Below, piece after piece: positions 25,512 to 37,790 of a stretch of 64,000 bases of DNA; position 1 is the stretch's first letter, and each line of letters opens with the position of its first letter. This DNA is from Shinella sp. PSBB067 (GTDB taxonomy: Bacteria > Pseudomonadota > Alphaproteobacteria > Rhizobiales > Rhizobiaceae). The notes below the pieces were generated by a model. The model made no database searches. It was given only the letters and a program-made list of their open reading frames with translations, and was not told the origin of the DNA. The position numbers were made by a program, and so were the translations under genes. The DNA lies in NCBI RefSeq assembly GCF_016839145.1, contig NZ_CP069303.1, positions 1,860,001 through 1,924,000 on the forward strand. Reading direction: 5' to 3'.

Positions 25512-27347
25512 ATGTTCCAGAGTTTCGACGTCACCTCCACGCCCCAGTTCGGCCGCGAGCGCGCAGACGCGCTGCGCGCTTCCTTCGACGCGCTCGGCAT
25601 CGACGGCTTCCTCGTGCCGCGCGCCGATGAATACCAGGGCGAATACGTGCCGGCCTCCGCCGAACGCCTGTCCTGGCTGACGGGCTTTACCGGCTCGGCC
25701 GGCGTTGCGCTCGTCGTGCGGGACAAGGCCGTCGTCTTCGTCGACGGACGCTATGTCACGCAGCTCGCAGAACAGGTGGACGGCGCGGTCTTCACCGGTG
25801 GCGACCTCGTCGGCGAGCCGCCGCATCTGTGGCTGCAGAACCACGCGCCCAAGGGCTTCCGCCTCGGCATCGACACCTGGCTGCACACCGGCGCGGAGGT
25901 GCGCCGGCTGGAAAAGGCGCTGGCGGGCCTCGGCGGCGCGCTCGTCTTCCTCAAGCACAATCCGCTCGACCGCATCTGGACCGGCCGCCCGAGCGAGCCG
26001 CTCGGCCGCGTGACCATCCAGGCCATCGACCATGCCGGCGAACTCGCCAGGGACAAGCTCGTGACGATGGCCGAGGCGACGGCGAAGGCCGGCGCGGACG
26101 TGCTCGCCGTCACCGATCCCTCCTCCATTGCCTGGATCTTCAACATCCGCGGCAGCGACGTGCCGCACACGCCCCATCCGCTCGCCCGCGCCATCATCCC
26201 GGCGGCCGGCCGACCTCAGATCTTCCTCGACAAGCGCAAGACCGGCATCGAGCAGGAAGCTTATCTCACGCAGCTTGCCGACATCGTGCCGCCCTCGCAG
26301 TTCGACGAGCGCGTCGCGGCGCTGGCGGCGCAGGGCAAGCGTATCCTCATCGATCCCGACCACGCCCCCTTCGCGCTGGCGCAGATCGTCCGCGGCAAGG
26401 GCGGCACGCTCGTCGAGGCCGCCGATCCGGCCCGCCTGCCCCGCGCCTGCAAGAACGAGGTCGAGCTGAACGGCTCCGCCCGCGCACACCTCCAGGACGG
26501 CGCGGCCATGGTCGAGTTCCTCGCCTGGCTGGACAGCACGACGCCGGGGACCACGACCGAGATCGCCGTCACAAGGAAGCTGGAAGAAGTGCGCCGCAAT
26601 GTCGGCGAACGCCAGCAGAACCCGCTGAAGGACATCTCCTTCGACACCATCTCGGGTGCCGGCGTCCATGCCGCCATCATGCACTACCGCGTGACCACGG
26701 CGAGCGACGCGACGCTCGAACCGGGTACGCTCTTCCTCATCGATTCCGGCGCGCAATATATCAACGGCACGACGGACATCACCCGCACGGTCGCCATCGG
26801 CGCGGTGCCGGAGGAGCAGAAGCGCTTCTTCACGCTGGTCCTCAAGGGCATGATCGCCATCAGCACCGCCCGCTTCCCCAAGGGCACGCGGGGCTGCGAC
26901 CTCGATCCCCTCGCCCGCATCGCCCTGTGGAAGGCCGGCGCCGATTTCGCGCACGGCACCGGCCACGGCGTCGGCTCGTATCTCTCCGTGCATGAGGGCC
27001 CGCAGCGCATCTCGCGGCTTTCGACGCAGGAACTGCTGCCGGGCATGATCCTCTCGAACGAGCCGGGCTACTACCGCCCCGGCAGCTTCGGCATCCGCAT
27101 CGAGAACCTCATCCACACCCTGCCGGCCGCGCCCGTCGAGGGCGGCGATATCGACATGCTCGGTTTCGAGACGCTGACCTTCTGCCCCATCGACCGCCGC
27201 CTCGTCGTGCCGGCCCTGATGACCGACGAGGAACTCGCCTGGCTCGACGCATACCATGCCGAAACGCGCGAAAAGATCGCGCCGCTCCTTTCGGACGACG
27301 CGGCGCGGGCATGGCTGGAAAAGGCGACGGCCCCGATCAGCCGATGA
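25512..27347 (+). CDS. Xaa-Pro aminopeptidase (M24B)
   Basis: 611 residues from ATG 25512 with GGAAG upstream, the length of the long aminopeptidase P1 form: two creatinase-like N-terminal domains (about 10-300) and a pita-bread M24 catalytic domain (about 310-560). Metal ligands are visible in FLIDSGAQYINGTTDITRT (both Asp), GTGHGVGSYL (His), LSNEPGYY (Glu) and IRIENL (Glu). It removes an N-terminal residue preceding proline, in the cytoplasm. It overlaps azlD tail-to-tail by 11 bases. Confidence 0.9.
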   Translation: MFQSFDVTSTPQFGRERADALRASFDALGIDGFLVPRADEYQGEYVPASAERLSWLTGFTGSAGVALVVRDKAVVFVDGRYVTQLAEQVDGAVFTGGDLVGEPPHLWLQNHAPKGFRLGIDTWLHTGAEVRRLEKALAGLGGALVFLKHNPLDRIWTGRPSEPLGRVTIQAIDHAGELARDKLVTMAEATAKAGADVLAVTDPSSIAWIFNIRGSDVPHTPHPLARAIIPAAGRPQIFLDKRKTGIEQEAYLTQLADIVPPSQFDERVAALAAQGKRILIDPDHAPFALAQIVRGKGGTLVEAADPARLPRACKNEVELNGSARAHLQDGAAMVEFLAWLDSTTPGTTTEIAVTRKLEEVRRNVGERQQNPLKDISFDTISGAGVHAAIMHYRVTTASDATLEPGTLFLIDSGAQYINGTTDITRTVAIGAVPEEQKRFFTLVLKGMIAISTARFPKGTRGCDLDPLARIALWKAGADFAHGTGHGVGSYLSVHEGPQRISRLSTQELLPGMILSNEPGYYRPGSFGIRIENLIHTLPAAPVEGGDIDMLGFETLTFCPIDRRLVVPALMTDEELAWLDAYHAETREKIAPLLSDDAARAWLEKATAPISR

Positions 27348-27648
27348 GGTGACGCAGGATCATCACGACGATCCAGCCCACGCCCAGCATCGGCAGCAGC
27401 GAGATGCGCAGGCCGGCAAGCAACGCGACCGCCATGGTAAGGGTGACGTCGAGGCCGCCGGTCACGGCGGCCGGCGCCACCAGCGTCGTCAGGACCGCGG
27501 CCGGAACGGCGTTCAGCGCCGCTTCGGCCCGCGGCGGAATGCGCTTCATGCGCGTGATGAAGACATAGCCGCCGATGCGCGTGAGATAGGTGGCGATCGC
27601 CCCCGCCGCGATGATCAGCAGCGTCTGGGTGTGGAACATCGTGTCCAT
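27337..27648 (-). CDS. azlD: AzlD-family branched-chain amino acid exporter subunit
   Basis: 103 residues, four hydrophobic segments, with the family pattern ATYLTRIGGYVFITRM (about 19-34) and FPAAVLTTL-like AVPAAVLTTLVAP. AzlD is the small partner of AzlC, together forming an exporter of branched-chain amino acids or analogues. Its start lies 2 bases after the azlC stop. Confidence 0.88.
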   Translation of the reverse strand: MDTMFHTQTLLIIAAGAIATYLTRIGGYVFITRMKRIPPRAEAALNAVPAAVLTTLVAPAAVTGGLDVTLTMAVALLAGLRISLLPMLGVGWIVVMILRHLIG

Positions 27649-27650
27649 GC

Positions 27651-28385
27651 TCAGGCCTCCCCTTCGATGGCATCGCCGATGGGCGCCGCGCTTTCCTCGC
27701 CGTCGATCGGCATGAGGGCGGCCACCGCGATGCCGGCCAGCGCGCCAAGGCTGACATGCCAGGGCGAGCCGACGAAATGCAGCGCCAGGATCGAGCCGAC
27801 GGAGGATGCCAGCACCACCGGCAGCCAGTTCGCCCGGCTGCGGAAGCCGAGCACCAGCCCCATGAAATAGATCGGCAGCAGCACGTCGATGCCGATGGCC
27901 TTGGGGTCGCCGATGAGGTTGCCGAGGAAGCCGCCGAGCAGCGTCAGGAAGAGCCAGGGAATATAGACGCTGAGTCCGAGCACCAGGAACCAGACATAGC
28001 TGACGCGGATGCCGGCATCGGCCCGCCGCTCCGTCTCGGCGAATTGCGGATCGACCAGGAGGAAGAGCCCGGTGGCCTTCTGCCAGAAGGTGAAGTGCCG
28101 GATATGCGCGGCAATCGCCGCCGAATAGAGCACGTGGCGGAAGTTCACCGCGAAGATCGACAGCACCACCAGCCACGGCGCGACATGGTGATTGAACAGC
28201 TCGACGCCGACGAGCTGGCTCGCGCCGGCATAGAGCGTCGCGCTCATCAGCGCGGCTTCGGCGATGCTGAGGCCGTTGTCGACGGCGACGGCGCCGAACA
28301 GCACGCCGAACGGCGCGGCGGCAAGCGCGATGGCCAGCCCGCGCCGGGCGGCGTCGCGGATTTCTTCTTTCATGGCGGGCGTCAT
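27651..28385 (-). CDS. azlC: AzlC-family amino acid exporter subunit
   Basis: 244 residues with about 6-8 membrane helices. Family motifs include ALAAAPFGVLFGAVAVDNGL (about 20-39), SATLYAGASQLVGVELF (about 48-64) and NFRHVLYSAAI. It is the large permease subunit. A possible second start is ATG 28373. No regulator gene is adjacent, although Lrp-type regulators often accompany azlCD. Confidence 0.9.
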   Translation of the reverse strand: MTPAMKEEIRDAARRGLAIALAAAPFGVLFGAVAVDNGLSIAEAALMSATLYAGASQLVGVELFNHHVAPWLVVLSIFAVNFRHVLYSAAIAAHIRHFTFWQKATGLFLLVDPQFAETERRADAGIRVSYVWFLVLGLSVYIPWLFLTLLGGFLGNLIGDPKAIGIDVLLPIYFMGLVLGFRSRANWLPVVLASSVGSILALHFVGSPWHVSLGALAGIAVAALMPIDGEESAAPIGDAIEGEA

Positions 28386-28541
28386 GGGTTCTGCTCTCTT
28401 GCGTTGGCTGAAGCCATAGAGCAGGCGCGGCCCACCGGCAAACCAATATGGCTGATGGACCGTTCAGCGGGATTGATCGATCAGCACCTTGGGGCGACCG
28501 GCGCTGATGGATTGGGGCGATGCACGCCCTTCCTTCGTCCT

Positions 28542-28560
28542 CCTCGGGCTTTTCCCGAGG
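28542..28560. repeat. intergenic palindrome, copy 1
   Basis: CCTCGGG-CTTTT-CCCGAGG, 7 perfect pairs. Same core as the two copies downstream. Confidence 0.55.
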
Positions 28561-28584
28561 CTTCCCCCACCTATCCCGCGGTAG

Positions 28585-28607
28585 ATCCTCGGGTCGAGCC
28601 CGAGGAT
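28585..28607. repeat. intergenic palindrome, copy 2
   Basis: ATCCTCGGG-TCGAG-CCCGAGGAT, 9 perfect pairs, followed by GACG. This is a form common between rhizobial genes. Confidence 0.6.
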
Positions 28608-28689
28608 GACGACAGGAGAGAGGAACGGCAGCTAAAAGCAACGCCACCTATGCGGCGCCTCGGTGGGAAAGCCTCGCCTCCCCATCGTC

Positions 28690-28712
28690 ACCCTCGGCCT
28701 TGAGCCGAGGGT
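28690..28712. repeat. intergenic palindrome, copy 3
   Basis: ACCCTCGGC-CTTGA-GCCGAGGGT, 9 perfect pairs, preceded by CGTC. It is inverted relative to copy 2 when flanks are compared. Confidence 0.6.
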
Positions 28713-28803
28713 CCATTGCGGCATATTCCACCCCGTGACGGTGAAGGCCTGCCGTGGGGCAAGCCCGATTACGACGACCGGGAGGCCGACGCCGCCGTCC
28801 AGC

Positions 28804-29628
28804 TCAGCTCTTCTTGAGCTGGAACGTATGCTCCGGCCCCGGGAAGCTGCGAGCCTTCACCTCTTCGGCATAGGTGGCGAAGGCTTCGCTCATGACGGGC
28901 GCGAGATTGGCGAAATGCTTGACAAAGCGCGGCTTGAAGTCGGTGAAGATGCCGAGCACGTCATCGACGACGAGCACCTGGCCGTCGCAGGCCGGCGATG
29001 CGCCGATGCCGATGGTCGGCGCCTTGATCTCGCCGGTCACCTCGCGCGCCACAGGCTCGACCGTCCCCTCCACCACGATGGCGAAGGCGCCGGCATCGTC
29101 GATGGCCGCGGCGTCCTTGCGGATCTTGTCAACTTCCTTGTCGTTGCGGCCGAGCGTGCGGTAGCCCCCGGTCGTGTTGATGAGCTGCGGCATCAGCCCG
29201 ACATGGCCGAGCACCGGAATGCCGCGCTGCGTAAGGAAATGCACCGTCTCGGCCATCTCCGCGCCGCCTTCGAGCTTGATGGCCGAACAGCCGGTTTCCT
29301 TGAGCACGCGGGCGGCCGTGGCGAAGGCCTGCTCCTTGGACTGCTGGTAGGAGCCGAACGGCAGGTCGACCACGACGCAGGCATTGGACGAGCCGCGCAT
29401 GACGGCCTGTCCATGGGCGATCATCATCTCGATGGTCACGCCGACGGTCGAATCGAGGCCGTAGAGCACCATGCCGAGGCTGTCGCCGACCAGCATGAAA
29501 TCGACATGCGGGTCCATCAGCTTGGCGACCGGCGTCGTATAGGCGGTAAGGCTGACGATCGGACGCTGGCCCTTCAAGGCCTTGATGTCGGCGGGCGCCA
29601 GCCGGCGCTTGGCGGTGTGTACGCTCAT
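28804..29628 (-). CDS. panB: 3-methyl-2-oxobutanoate hydroxymethyltransferase
   Basis: 274 residues. TIM-barrel PanB with [20 protein letters not shown] (about 27-46), the Mg-binding [11 protein letters not shown] (about 47-57), and the IKLEGG and [10 protein letters not shown] blocks. It makes ketopantoate from 2-ketoisovalerate and methylene-THF, the first pantothenate step. Its start lies one base after the panC stop, so the genes are translationally coupled. Confidence 0.95.
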   Translation of the reverse strand: MSVHTAKRRLAPADIKALKGQRPIVSLTAYTTPVAKLMDPHVDFMLVGDSLGMVLYGLDSTVGVTIEMMIAHGQAVMRGSSNACVVVDLPFGSYQQSKEQAFATAARVLKETGCSAIKLEGGAEMAETVHFLTQRGIPVLGHVGLMPQLINTTGGYRTLGRNDKEVDKIRKDAAAIDDAGAFAIVVEGTVEPVAREVTGEIKAPTIGIGASPACDGQVLVVDDVLGIFTDFKPRFVKHFANLAPVMSEAFATYAEEVKARSFPGPEHTFQLKKS

Positions 29629-29629
29629 G

Positions 29630-30499
29630 TCACGCTACCTTTTTCGCATTTTTCGGGTCGATGACCCTGTTGTCGAGGAGTTTCGTGCTCCCAAAGCGCA
29701 CGAAAAGCAACAAAAGAACCGGCCTGTCGCCGACGCTGGCGATCTCGGCCAGCGTGTCGGGATCGCGCACGGCGACCACCTCGGGATGGGCCAGCGGCGC
29801 GGTGCGGAGGAAGGCGGTAACGCCCTCCTCCAGCGTCCTGGCATCCGTTTCGCCCGCCGCGATCAGCCGCTCCGCCTCTTCCAGCGCCCGCGGCACGATG
29901 GCGGCGGCGGCGCGCTCCTCGGCGGAGAGATAGACATTGCGCGAGGAGCAGGCGAGCCCGTCCGCTTCGCGCACAGTCGGCACGCCGATCACCTCCAGGG
30001 GCTGCGCGAGATCGGCAACCATGCGGCGGATGATGGCGAGCTGCTGGTAATCCTTCTCGCCGAAATAGGCGCGATCGGGACCGGAGATGTTGAAGAGCTT
30101 GGTGACGACGGTCGCGACGCCGGCAAAATGGCCCGGACGGACGGAGCCTTCCAGCTCCGCGCCGAGCGTCGGCACGTCGACCACCGTTTCCATCGGCCGC
30201 GGATACATGTCGGAGACGCCGGGCGCGAAGAGATAGTGCACGCCCGCCGCCGCCAGCATCGCCTGGTCGCGGGCAAGGTCGCGCGGATAGCGCGCGAGGT
30301 CCTCGTTCGCGCCGAACTGCAGCGGATTGACGAAAATGGTGGCGACGACGATGTCGTTGTCGGCGAGCGCCCGGCGGGCAAGCTCCATATGGCCGACATG
30401 AAGATAGCCCATGGTGGGAACGAGACCGATCGTCCGGCCGTCCAGGCGATGCGGCGCAAGAGCCGCGCGCAAATCCGCGATGGTGGTGAAGGTCTGCAT
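29630..30499 (-). CDS. panC: pantothenate synthetase
   Basis: 289 residues from ATG 30499 with GGAGGAA eight bases upstream. The nucleotidyl-transferase HIGH-type motif is HVGH at 34-37 ([14 protein letters not shown]), followed by [10 protein letters not shown] and the GEKDYQQL region. It joins pantoate and beta-alanine using ATP. First gene of panC-panB. Confidence 0.95.
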   Translation of the reverse strand: MQTFTTIADLRAALAPHRLDGRTIGLVPTMGYLHVGHMELARRALADNDIVVATIFVNPLQFGANEDLARYPRDLARDQAMLAAAGVHYLFAPGVSDMYPRPMETVVDVPTLGAELEGSVRPGHFAGVATVVTKLFNISGPDRAYFGEKDYQQLAIIRRMVADLAQPLEVIGVPTVREADGLACSSRNVYLSAEERAAAAIVPRALEEAERLIAAGETDARTLEEGVTAFLRTAPLAHPEVVAVRDPDTLAEIASVGDRPVLLLLFVRFGSTKLLDNRVIDPKNAKKVA

Positions 30500-30579
30500 C
30501 GGCGGTTCCTCCTTGCTCTCGCCCTCTCCCGCGGGCGATCCCGTCCGCACGCCTTCTCGGAGCGTTTCGGGGGCGCCGT

Positions 30580-30608
30580 TTTCTATCTTGTGCAGCGCAA
30601 AAAGACAA
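30580..30608 (-). promoter_or_regulatory. candidate promoter of panCB
   Basis: Minus strand TTGTCT (30608-30603), 17 bases, TAGAAA (30585-30580), about 80 bases upstream of the panC start. Confidence 0.45.
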
Positions 30609-30778
30609 TCGGGAAAGACTTTCGCAGCCGATCGCCCGGCCTGCCGGGCAGCTTTGCGTTTTGCGCACTGTACATTTGCCGCAATGCCCAGTAGAGAGCG
30701 CGCTGACACGCCCGTTACGCACGGGCTTGAGAGTGCGGCGCCAGATCGCCGCGGAACCCGAATTCCGAAAGACCCCAT

Positions 30779-32818
30779 ATGACGAGTTTTGAAGGCCTCG
30801 CTCCGGCGATGGCAAAGGCGTTGGAAAAACGCGGCTACACCACCTTGACGCCGGTGCAGGTCGCCGTCTCCGATCCGAAGATCGGCGATGCCGACGCGCT
30901 GGTCTCCGCGCAGACCGGCTCCGGCAAGACCGTCGCCTTCGGCCTCGCCCTCGCCCCGACTTTGCTTGGAGAAGAGGACCGCTTCGGCCGCGCGGCAAGC
31001 CCGCTCGCCCTCGTCATCGCCCCGACGCGCGAACTTGCCATGCAGGTCAAGCGCGAGCTGGAGTGGCTCTACGAGATGACCGGCGCCGTCATCGGCTCCT
31101 GCGTCGGCGGCATGGACGTGCGCACCGAGCGGCGCGCGCTGGAGCGCGGCGCGCATATCATCGTCGGCACGCCGGGCCGCCTGCGCGACCACATCACCCG
31201 GGGCAACCTCGATCTTTCCGACATCCGCGCCGTCGTGCTCGACGAGGCCGACGAGATGCTCGACCTCGGCTTCCGCGAGGACCTGGAGTTCATCCTGGAA
31301 GCCGCGCCGGAGGACCGCCGCACGCTGATGTTCTCGGCGACCGTGCCGAAGGAGATCGCCGCGCTTGCGAAGAACTACCAGCGCAATGCGATGCGCATAT
31401 CGACCGCCGCCGAGAAGGAACAGCACGTCGACATCGACTATCGTGCCCTGCTCACCGCCCCGGCCGACCGCGAAAACGCCATCATCAACACGCTGCGCTA
31501 CTACGATGCGCAGAACGCCATCGTCTTCTGCTCGACGCGCGCGGCGGTGAACCACCTGACCGCCCGCTTCAACAACCGCGGCTTCTCCGTCGTCGCCCTT
31601 TCCGGCGAACTCAGCCAGAACGAGCGCACCCACGCCCTTCAGGCCATGCGCGACGGCCGCGCCCGCGTCTGCATTGCCACCGACGTCGCCGCCCGCGGCA
31701 TCGACCTGCCGAACCTCGAACTGGTCGTCCATGCCGACCTGCCGACCAATCCCGATACCCTGCTGCACCGCTCGGGCCGCACCGGCCGCGCCGGCCGCAA
31801 GGGCGTCAGCGCCCTCATCGTGCCGCTTAACGCCCGCCGCAAGGCCGAGCGTCTCCTGCAGATCGCCAACCTCAAGGCGAACTGGGCGACGCCCCCTTCC
31901 GTCGAGGAGATCCTGCGCCGCGACGACGAGCGCCTGCTTGCCGATCCGACCCTCACGGACAGGATCGCCGAGGACGAGGAAGCATCCGTCGAGGCGCTGC
32001 TGGCGGCATTCGACGCGCGCCAGCTCGCCGCCGCCGTCGCGCGCTTCTTCAAGGCCGGCCGTTCCGCGCCGGAGGACCTGATCGAGGTCTCGCTGGAACA
32101 GCGCAAGCCGCGCGAGCGCGGCAACGACGTCATTCCCGCCGAAACCAAGCGCCCGCGCGACAGCTTCGCTTCCAGCGTCTGGATCTCCATTTCGGTTGGC
32201 CGCAAGCAGCGTGCCGAGCCGCGCTGGCTGATCCCCATGCTCTGCCGCAACGGCAACATCACCAAGAACGAGATCGGCGCGATCAAGATGCAGCCGGAAG
32301 AGACCTATGTGGAGCTCTCCGCCGATGCCTCCGACGGCTTCCTCGGCGCGCTCGGCCCGAACAGCATGCTGGAGCGCGGCATCAGCGTGAAGGTACTGGA
32401 AGGCATGCCCGACCTGACGCCGCAGTTCTATGAGCGCACGCCCGGCGAGAAGTCGCCGCGCTACGACCGCCCGGAACGCCGCGCCGACTGGAAGCCGAAG
32501 GGCGAATTCGAAAAGAAGCCGCGCTTCGAGAAGAAGCGTGAGTTCGACAGGCCGGAGGGTGCCGGCGCCAAGCCGCACTGGAAGGACCGCGACGACAAGG
32601 CCGCTTCCGACAAGAAGCCCCGGTTCGAGAAGAAGCGCGAGTTCGACAAGCCGGAAGGCGCGGGCGCAAAGCCGCACTGGAAGGATCGCGAGGACGGCGG
32701 CAAGAAGCCTGCCAAGCCCTTTGCCGGCGGCAAGCCCTTCAAGGGCAAGCGCGACGACAAGCCCGGCAGGCCGGACGGCGCGCCGAAGCCGAAGGCGAGG
32801 AAGCCGGAGCGCTCCTAG
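30779..32818 (+). CDS. DEAD-box RNA helicase (DeaD/DbpA-like) with repetitive basic tail
   Basis: 679 residues. RecA-like domain 1: Q-motif region, AQTGSGKT (Walker A), [16 protein letters not shown] (DEAD box), SAT. Domain 2: [13 protein letters not shown] (motif VI). Then a DbpA-type RNA-binding domain (about 470-545). The C-terminal 110 residues are highly basic and contain a 33-residue tandem repeat (579-611 and 612-644; each starts [12 protein letters not shown]). Likely a cold-adaptation or ribosome-assembly helicase. A 279-base leader region lies upstream, as is common for deaD-type genes. Confidence 0.9.
   Translation: MTSFEGLAPAMAKALEKRGYTTLTPVQVAVSDPKIGDADALVSAQTGSGKTVAFGLALAPTLLGEEDRFGRAASPLALVIAPTRELAMQVKRELEWLYEMTGAVIGSCVGGMDVRTERRALERGAHIIVGTPGRLRDHITRGNLDLSDIRAVVLDEADEMLDLGFREDLEFILEAAPEDRRTLMFSATVPKEIAALAKNYQRNAMRISTAAEKEQHVDIDYRALLTAPADRENAIINTLRYYDAQNAIVFCSTRAAVNHLTARFNNRGFSVVALSGELSQNERTHALQAMRDGRARVCIATDVAARGIDLPNLELVVHADLPTNPDTLLHRSGRTGRAGRKGVSALIVPLNARRKAERLLQIANLKANWATPPSVEEILRRDDERLLADPTLTDRIAEDEEASVEALLAAFDARQLAAAVARFFKAGRSAPEDLIEVSLEQRKPRERGNDVIPAETKRPRDSFASSVWISISVGRKQRAEPRWLIPMLCRNGNITKNEIGAIKMQPEETYVELSADASDGFLGALGPNSMLERGISVKVLEGMPDLTPQFYERTPGEKSPRYDRPERRADWKPKGEFEKKPRFEKKREFDRPEGAGAKPHWKDRDDKAASDKKPRFEKKREFDKPEGAGAKPHWKDREDGGKKPAKPFAGGKPFKGKRDDKPGRPDGAPKPKARKPERS
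32513..32710 (+). repeat. 99-bp tandem repeat inside the helicase gene
   Basis: Two in-frame units with a 33-codon period (starting 32513 and 32612). About 28 of the first 30 residues are identical, while synonymous codon differences separate the DNA copies, so the duplication is not brand new and the protein repeat is being maintained. Confidence 0.8.
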
Positions 32819-32833
32819 TTCCGCCCGCGGCGC

Positions 32834-32858
32834 GGAACTTCGGACTTTGCGCCGCGTT
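32834..32858 (+). promoter_or_regulatory. EcfG (general stress sigma factor) promoter
   Basis: GGAAC (32834-32838), exactly 16 bases, CGTT (32855-32858). It is placed 30 bases before the membrane-protein start, giving a leader of about 20 bases with the GAGGGG ribosome site. Confidence 0.7.
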
Positions 32859-32887
32859 ACCCTCGCGCTTTTGCGAGGGGATCTGCA

Positions 32888-33733
32888 ATGCCGGAACAGG
32901 CGTCATCAGTTGAAGCCGAAGAGGGCGAAGCCGGCGGTTTCGTGACCGGCCTCGCCCGCGGCATCGCCGGCGCCCTCTTCCTGGCGCTGCCCATGCTGAT
33001 GACCATGGAGATGTGGTATCTCGGCTTCTACATCGCCCGCGAGCGCCTGCTGCTGCTGCTTCTGGTCAATATCCCCCTGCTCGTCCTGCTCGCCCACCGC
33101 ATCGGCTTCGAGGAAACCTTCACCTGGCGCGAAGCCTTCCGCGACGCGACCATCGCCTATGGCATCGGCATCCTCACCAGCGCGGTGGTGCTCGCCGCGC
33201 TCGGCATCGTCGGCAGGGACATGCCGGCAAGCGAGATCGCCGGCAAGCTCGCCCTGCAATCGGTCCCCGCCAGCATCGGCGCAATGCTCGGACGCAGCCA
33301 GCTCGGCCAGGGCACGGGCCAGGACGACGACGAGCGGGAAACACCCTACCACACCGAACTGCTGCTGATGGCGACGGGCGCCCTCTTCGTCTCCCTGAAC
33401 ATCGCCCCGACGGAGGAGATCATGGTGCTCGCCTACAAGATGACGGCGTGGCACGCGATGGCCGTCATCCTGCTCTCCATCGGCCTCATGCACGGCTTCG
33501 TCTACGCGGTCTCGTTCATCGGCGGCCACGAGCTCCAGCCGGAAACGCCCTGGTGGCACGCCTTCGTGCGCTTCACGCTGCCCGGCTATATCGTCGCCCT
33601 CTCCGTCAGCCTCTTCGCGCTCTGGATCTTCGAGAGCTTCGGCGACAGTTCCGCGACCGAGATGCTGCACTCCTTGATCGTGCTCGGCTTTCCCGCGTCC
33701 CTCGGCGCCGCCGCCGCACGCCTGATCCTCTAG
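32888..33733 (+). CDS. TIGR02587-like integral membrane protein
   Basis: 281 residues. A short acidic N-terminus ([17 protein letters not shown]) is followed by about seven hydrophobic segments; the charged loop at about 140-155 is acidic. It resembles the uncharacterised TIGR02587/DUF2391 membrane proteins, from memory. The gene next to it resembles TIGR02588, the usual partner. It is driven by an EcfG promoter, so it is probably an envelope protein of the general stress response. Function unknown. Confidence 0.75.
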   Translation: MPEQASSVEAEEGEAGGFVTGLARGIAGALFLALPMLMTMEMWYLGFYIARERLLLLLLVNIPLLVLLAHRIGFEETFTWREAFRDATIAYGIGILTSAVVLAALGIVGRDMPASEIAGKLALQSVPASIGAMLGRSQLGQGTGQDDDERETPYHTELLLMATGALFVSLNIAPTEEIMVLAYKMTAWHAMAVILLSIGLMHGFVYAVSFIGGHELQPETPWWHAFVRFTLPGYIVALSVSLFALWIFESFGDSSATEMLHSLIVLGFPASLGAAAARLIL

Positions 33734-33743
33734 GGAGAATGCC

Positions 33744-34154
33744 ATGACCCGATCCCGAAGCGGCCGCCACCGGGAACGCCACGACGCGCACTGGATCGAA
33801 TGGGTGACCGGGATTCTCTCGGCCGCCCTCGTTGCGGCAATGCTGGGCTGGATCGGCTGGGAGGCCTTCACCCGCCAGGCCACGCCGCCCGACCTTTCCG
33901 TCACTCTCCTGACGACGGTCAGGACCGGTTCCGGCTACCGCGTCGCCTTCGACATCTACAACACCGCGACCACCACCGCCGCGGCCGTCACCGTCGTCGG
34001 GCGGTTGTCGGAAGGCGGGCGGGTGATCGAGGAGAGCCAGGTGATCTTCGATTACGTCGCGGCGGAATCGAAATCGACGGGAGCCATCCTGTTCGAAAAC
34101 GATCCCGCAGGCCGCATCGTGGACATCCGGGCGGGCGGTTATACCGACCCATGA
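33744..34154 (+). CDS. TIGR02588-like membrane-anchored protein
   Basis: 136 residues. A basic N-terminus (MTRSRSGRHRERHDAH) and one membrane helix (about 20-42) precede a periplasmic beta-rich domain (about 50-136) that looks immunoglobulin-like (RVAFDIYNTATTTAAAVTVV). It starts 10 bases after its membrane partner with GGGAGAA upstream, so the two are one operon. Function unknown; the pair may form a complex. Confidence 0.72.
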   Translation: MTRSRSGRHRERHDAHWIEWVTGILSAALVAAMLGWIGWEAFTRQATPPDLSVTLLTTVRTGSGYRVAFDIYNTATTTAAAVTVVGRLSEGGRVIEESQVIFDYVAAESKSTGAILFENDPAGRIVDIRAGGYTDP

Positions 34155-34285
34155 GAAAACGCCGCCAAGCCGCCGCATGGATTCGGAAAATCGGAACCAA
34201 TCCCGCCGACATGGATTGAGCAGGATCACAACGTCCGTGTCCGGTGATGGGAAAAGGGCATGGCTGATCCCGCAAGGTTCGTACC

Positions 34286-37547
<3,262 letters not shown>

Positions 37548-37644
37548 TCACCGCTTTCCCCTGTCCCCTCGGGGAGAAGGTGACCAGAAGGGTCGGAGGA
37601 GGGGGTATGCTGATAAGCTATCTTGCTTTCCTGCCTCCGGCGTC

Positions 37645-37687
37645 CCCCTCATCCGCCTGCCGGCACCTTCTCCCCGAGGGGAGAAGG
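37645..37687. repeat. rhizobial-type intergenic palindrome, copy A
   Basis: Begins CCCCTCATCCGCCTGCCGGC and ends in a perfect hairpin CCTTCTCCCC-GA-GGGGAGAAGG (10 pairs). Its first 32 bases match the reverse complement of 37751-37782 with two mismatches. Confidence 0.75.
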
Positions 37688-37750
37688 GAGCGCGGCGATG
37701 CCTTGCCCTGCATGAAGAAAACTGTGCCGCATACACTTTCACCCCGCCCG

Positions 37751-37782
37751 CGGGGAGAAGGTACCGGCAGGCGGATAAGGGG
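37751..37782. repeat. rhizobial-type intergenic palindrome, copy B (inverted)
   Basis: Inverted copy of 37645-37676 with 30 of 32 bases identical, ending GGCGGATAAGGGG just before the recN stop. The two copies could form a large cruciform or mRNA stem. Confidence 0.75.
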
Positions 37783-37790
37783 CAGGTAAA

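Larger units (their letters stand above)
28386..28803. other. intergenic region with three related palindromes
   Basis: No gene is seen. Three hairpins share a CTCGGG/CCCGAG-type core: 28542-28560, 28585-28607 and 28690-28712 (listed separately). The rest is plain GC-rich sequence between azlC (start) and panB (end), both on the minus strand. Confidence 0.55.

Noticed and set aside
29630..32677. 1015-codon minus-strand frame spanning panC and the helicase
   Set aside because: Only the last 290 codons (panC) are real; the upstream part is antisense to the helicase.
32513..32710. Tandem repeat in the helicase gene as a CRISPR or mobile repeat
   Set aside because: It is in frame, codes for a basic protein repeat and has only two units with no spacers.
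32860..32879. Hairpin CCCTCGC-GCTTTT-GCGAGGG that would hide the ribosome site of the TIGR02587-like gene
   Set aside because: The EcfG promoter should start transcription near 32867, so the 5' arm would not be in the mRNA; a thermosensor is unlikely unless another promoter is used.
34192..34216. GGAAC followed 16 bases later by GATT upstream of the M23 peptidase gene
   Set aside because: The -10 element is not CGTT, so it does not meet the EcfG consensus.
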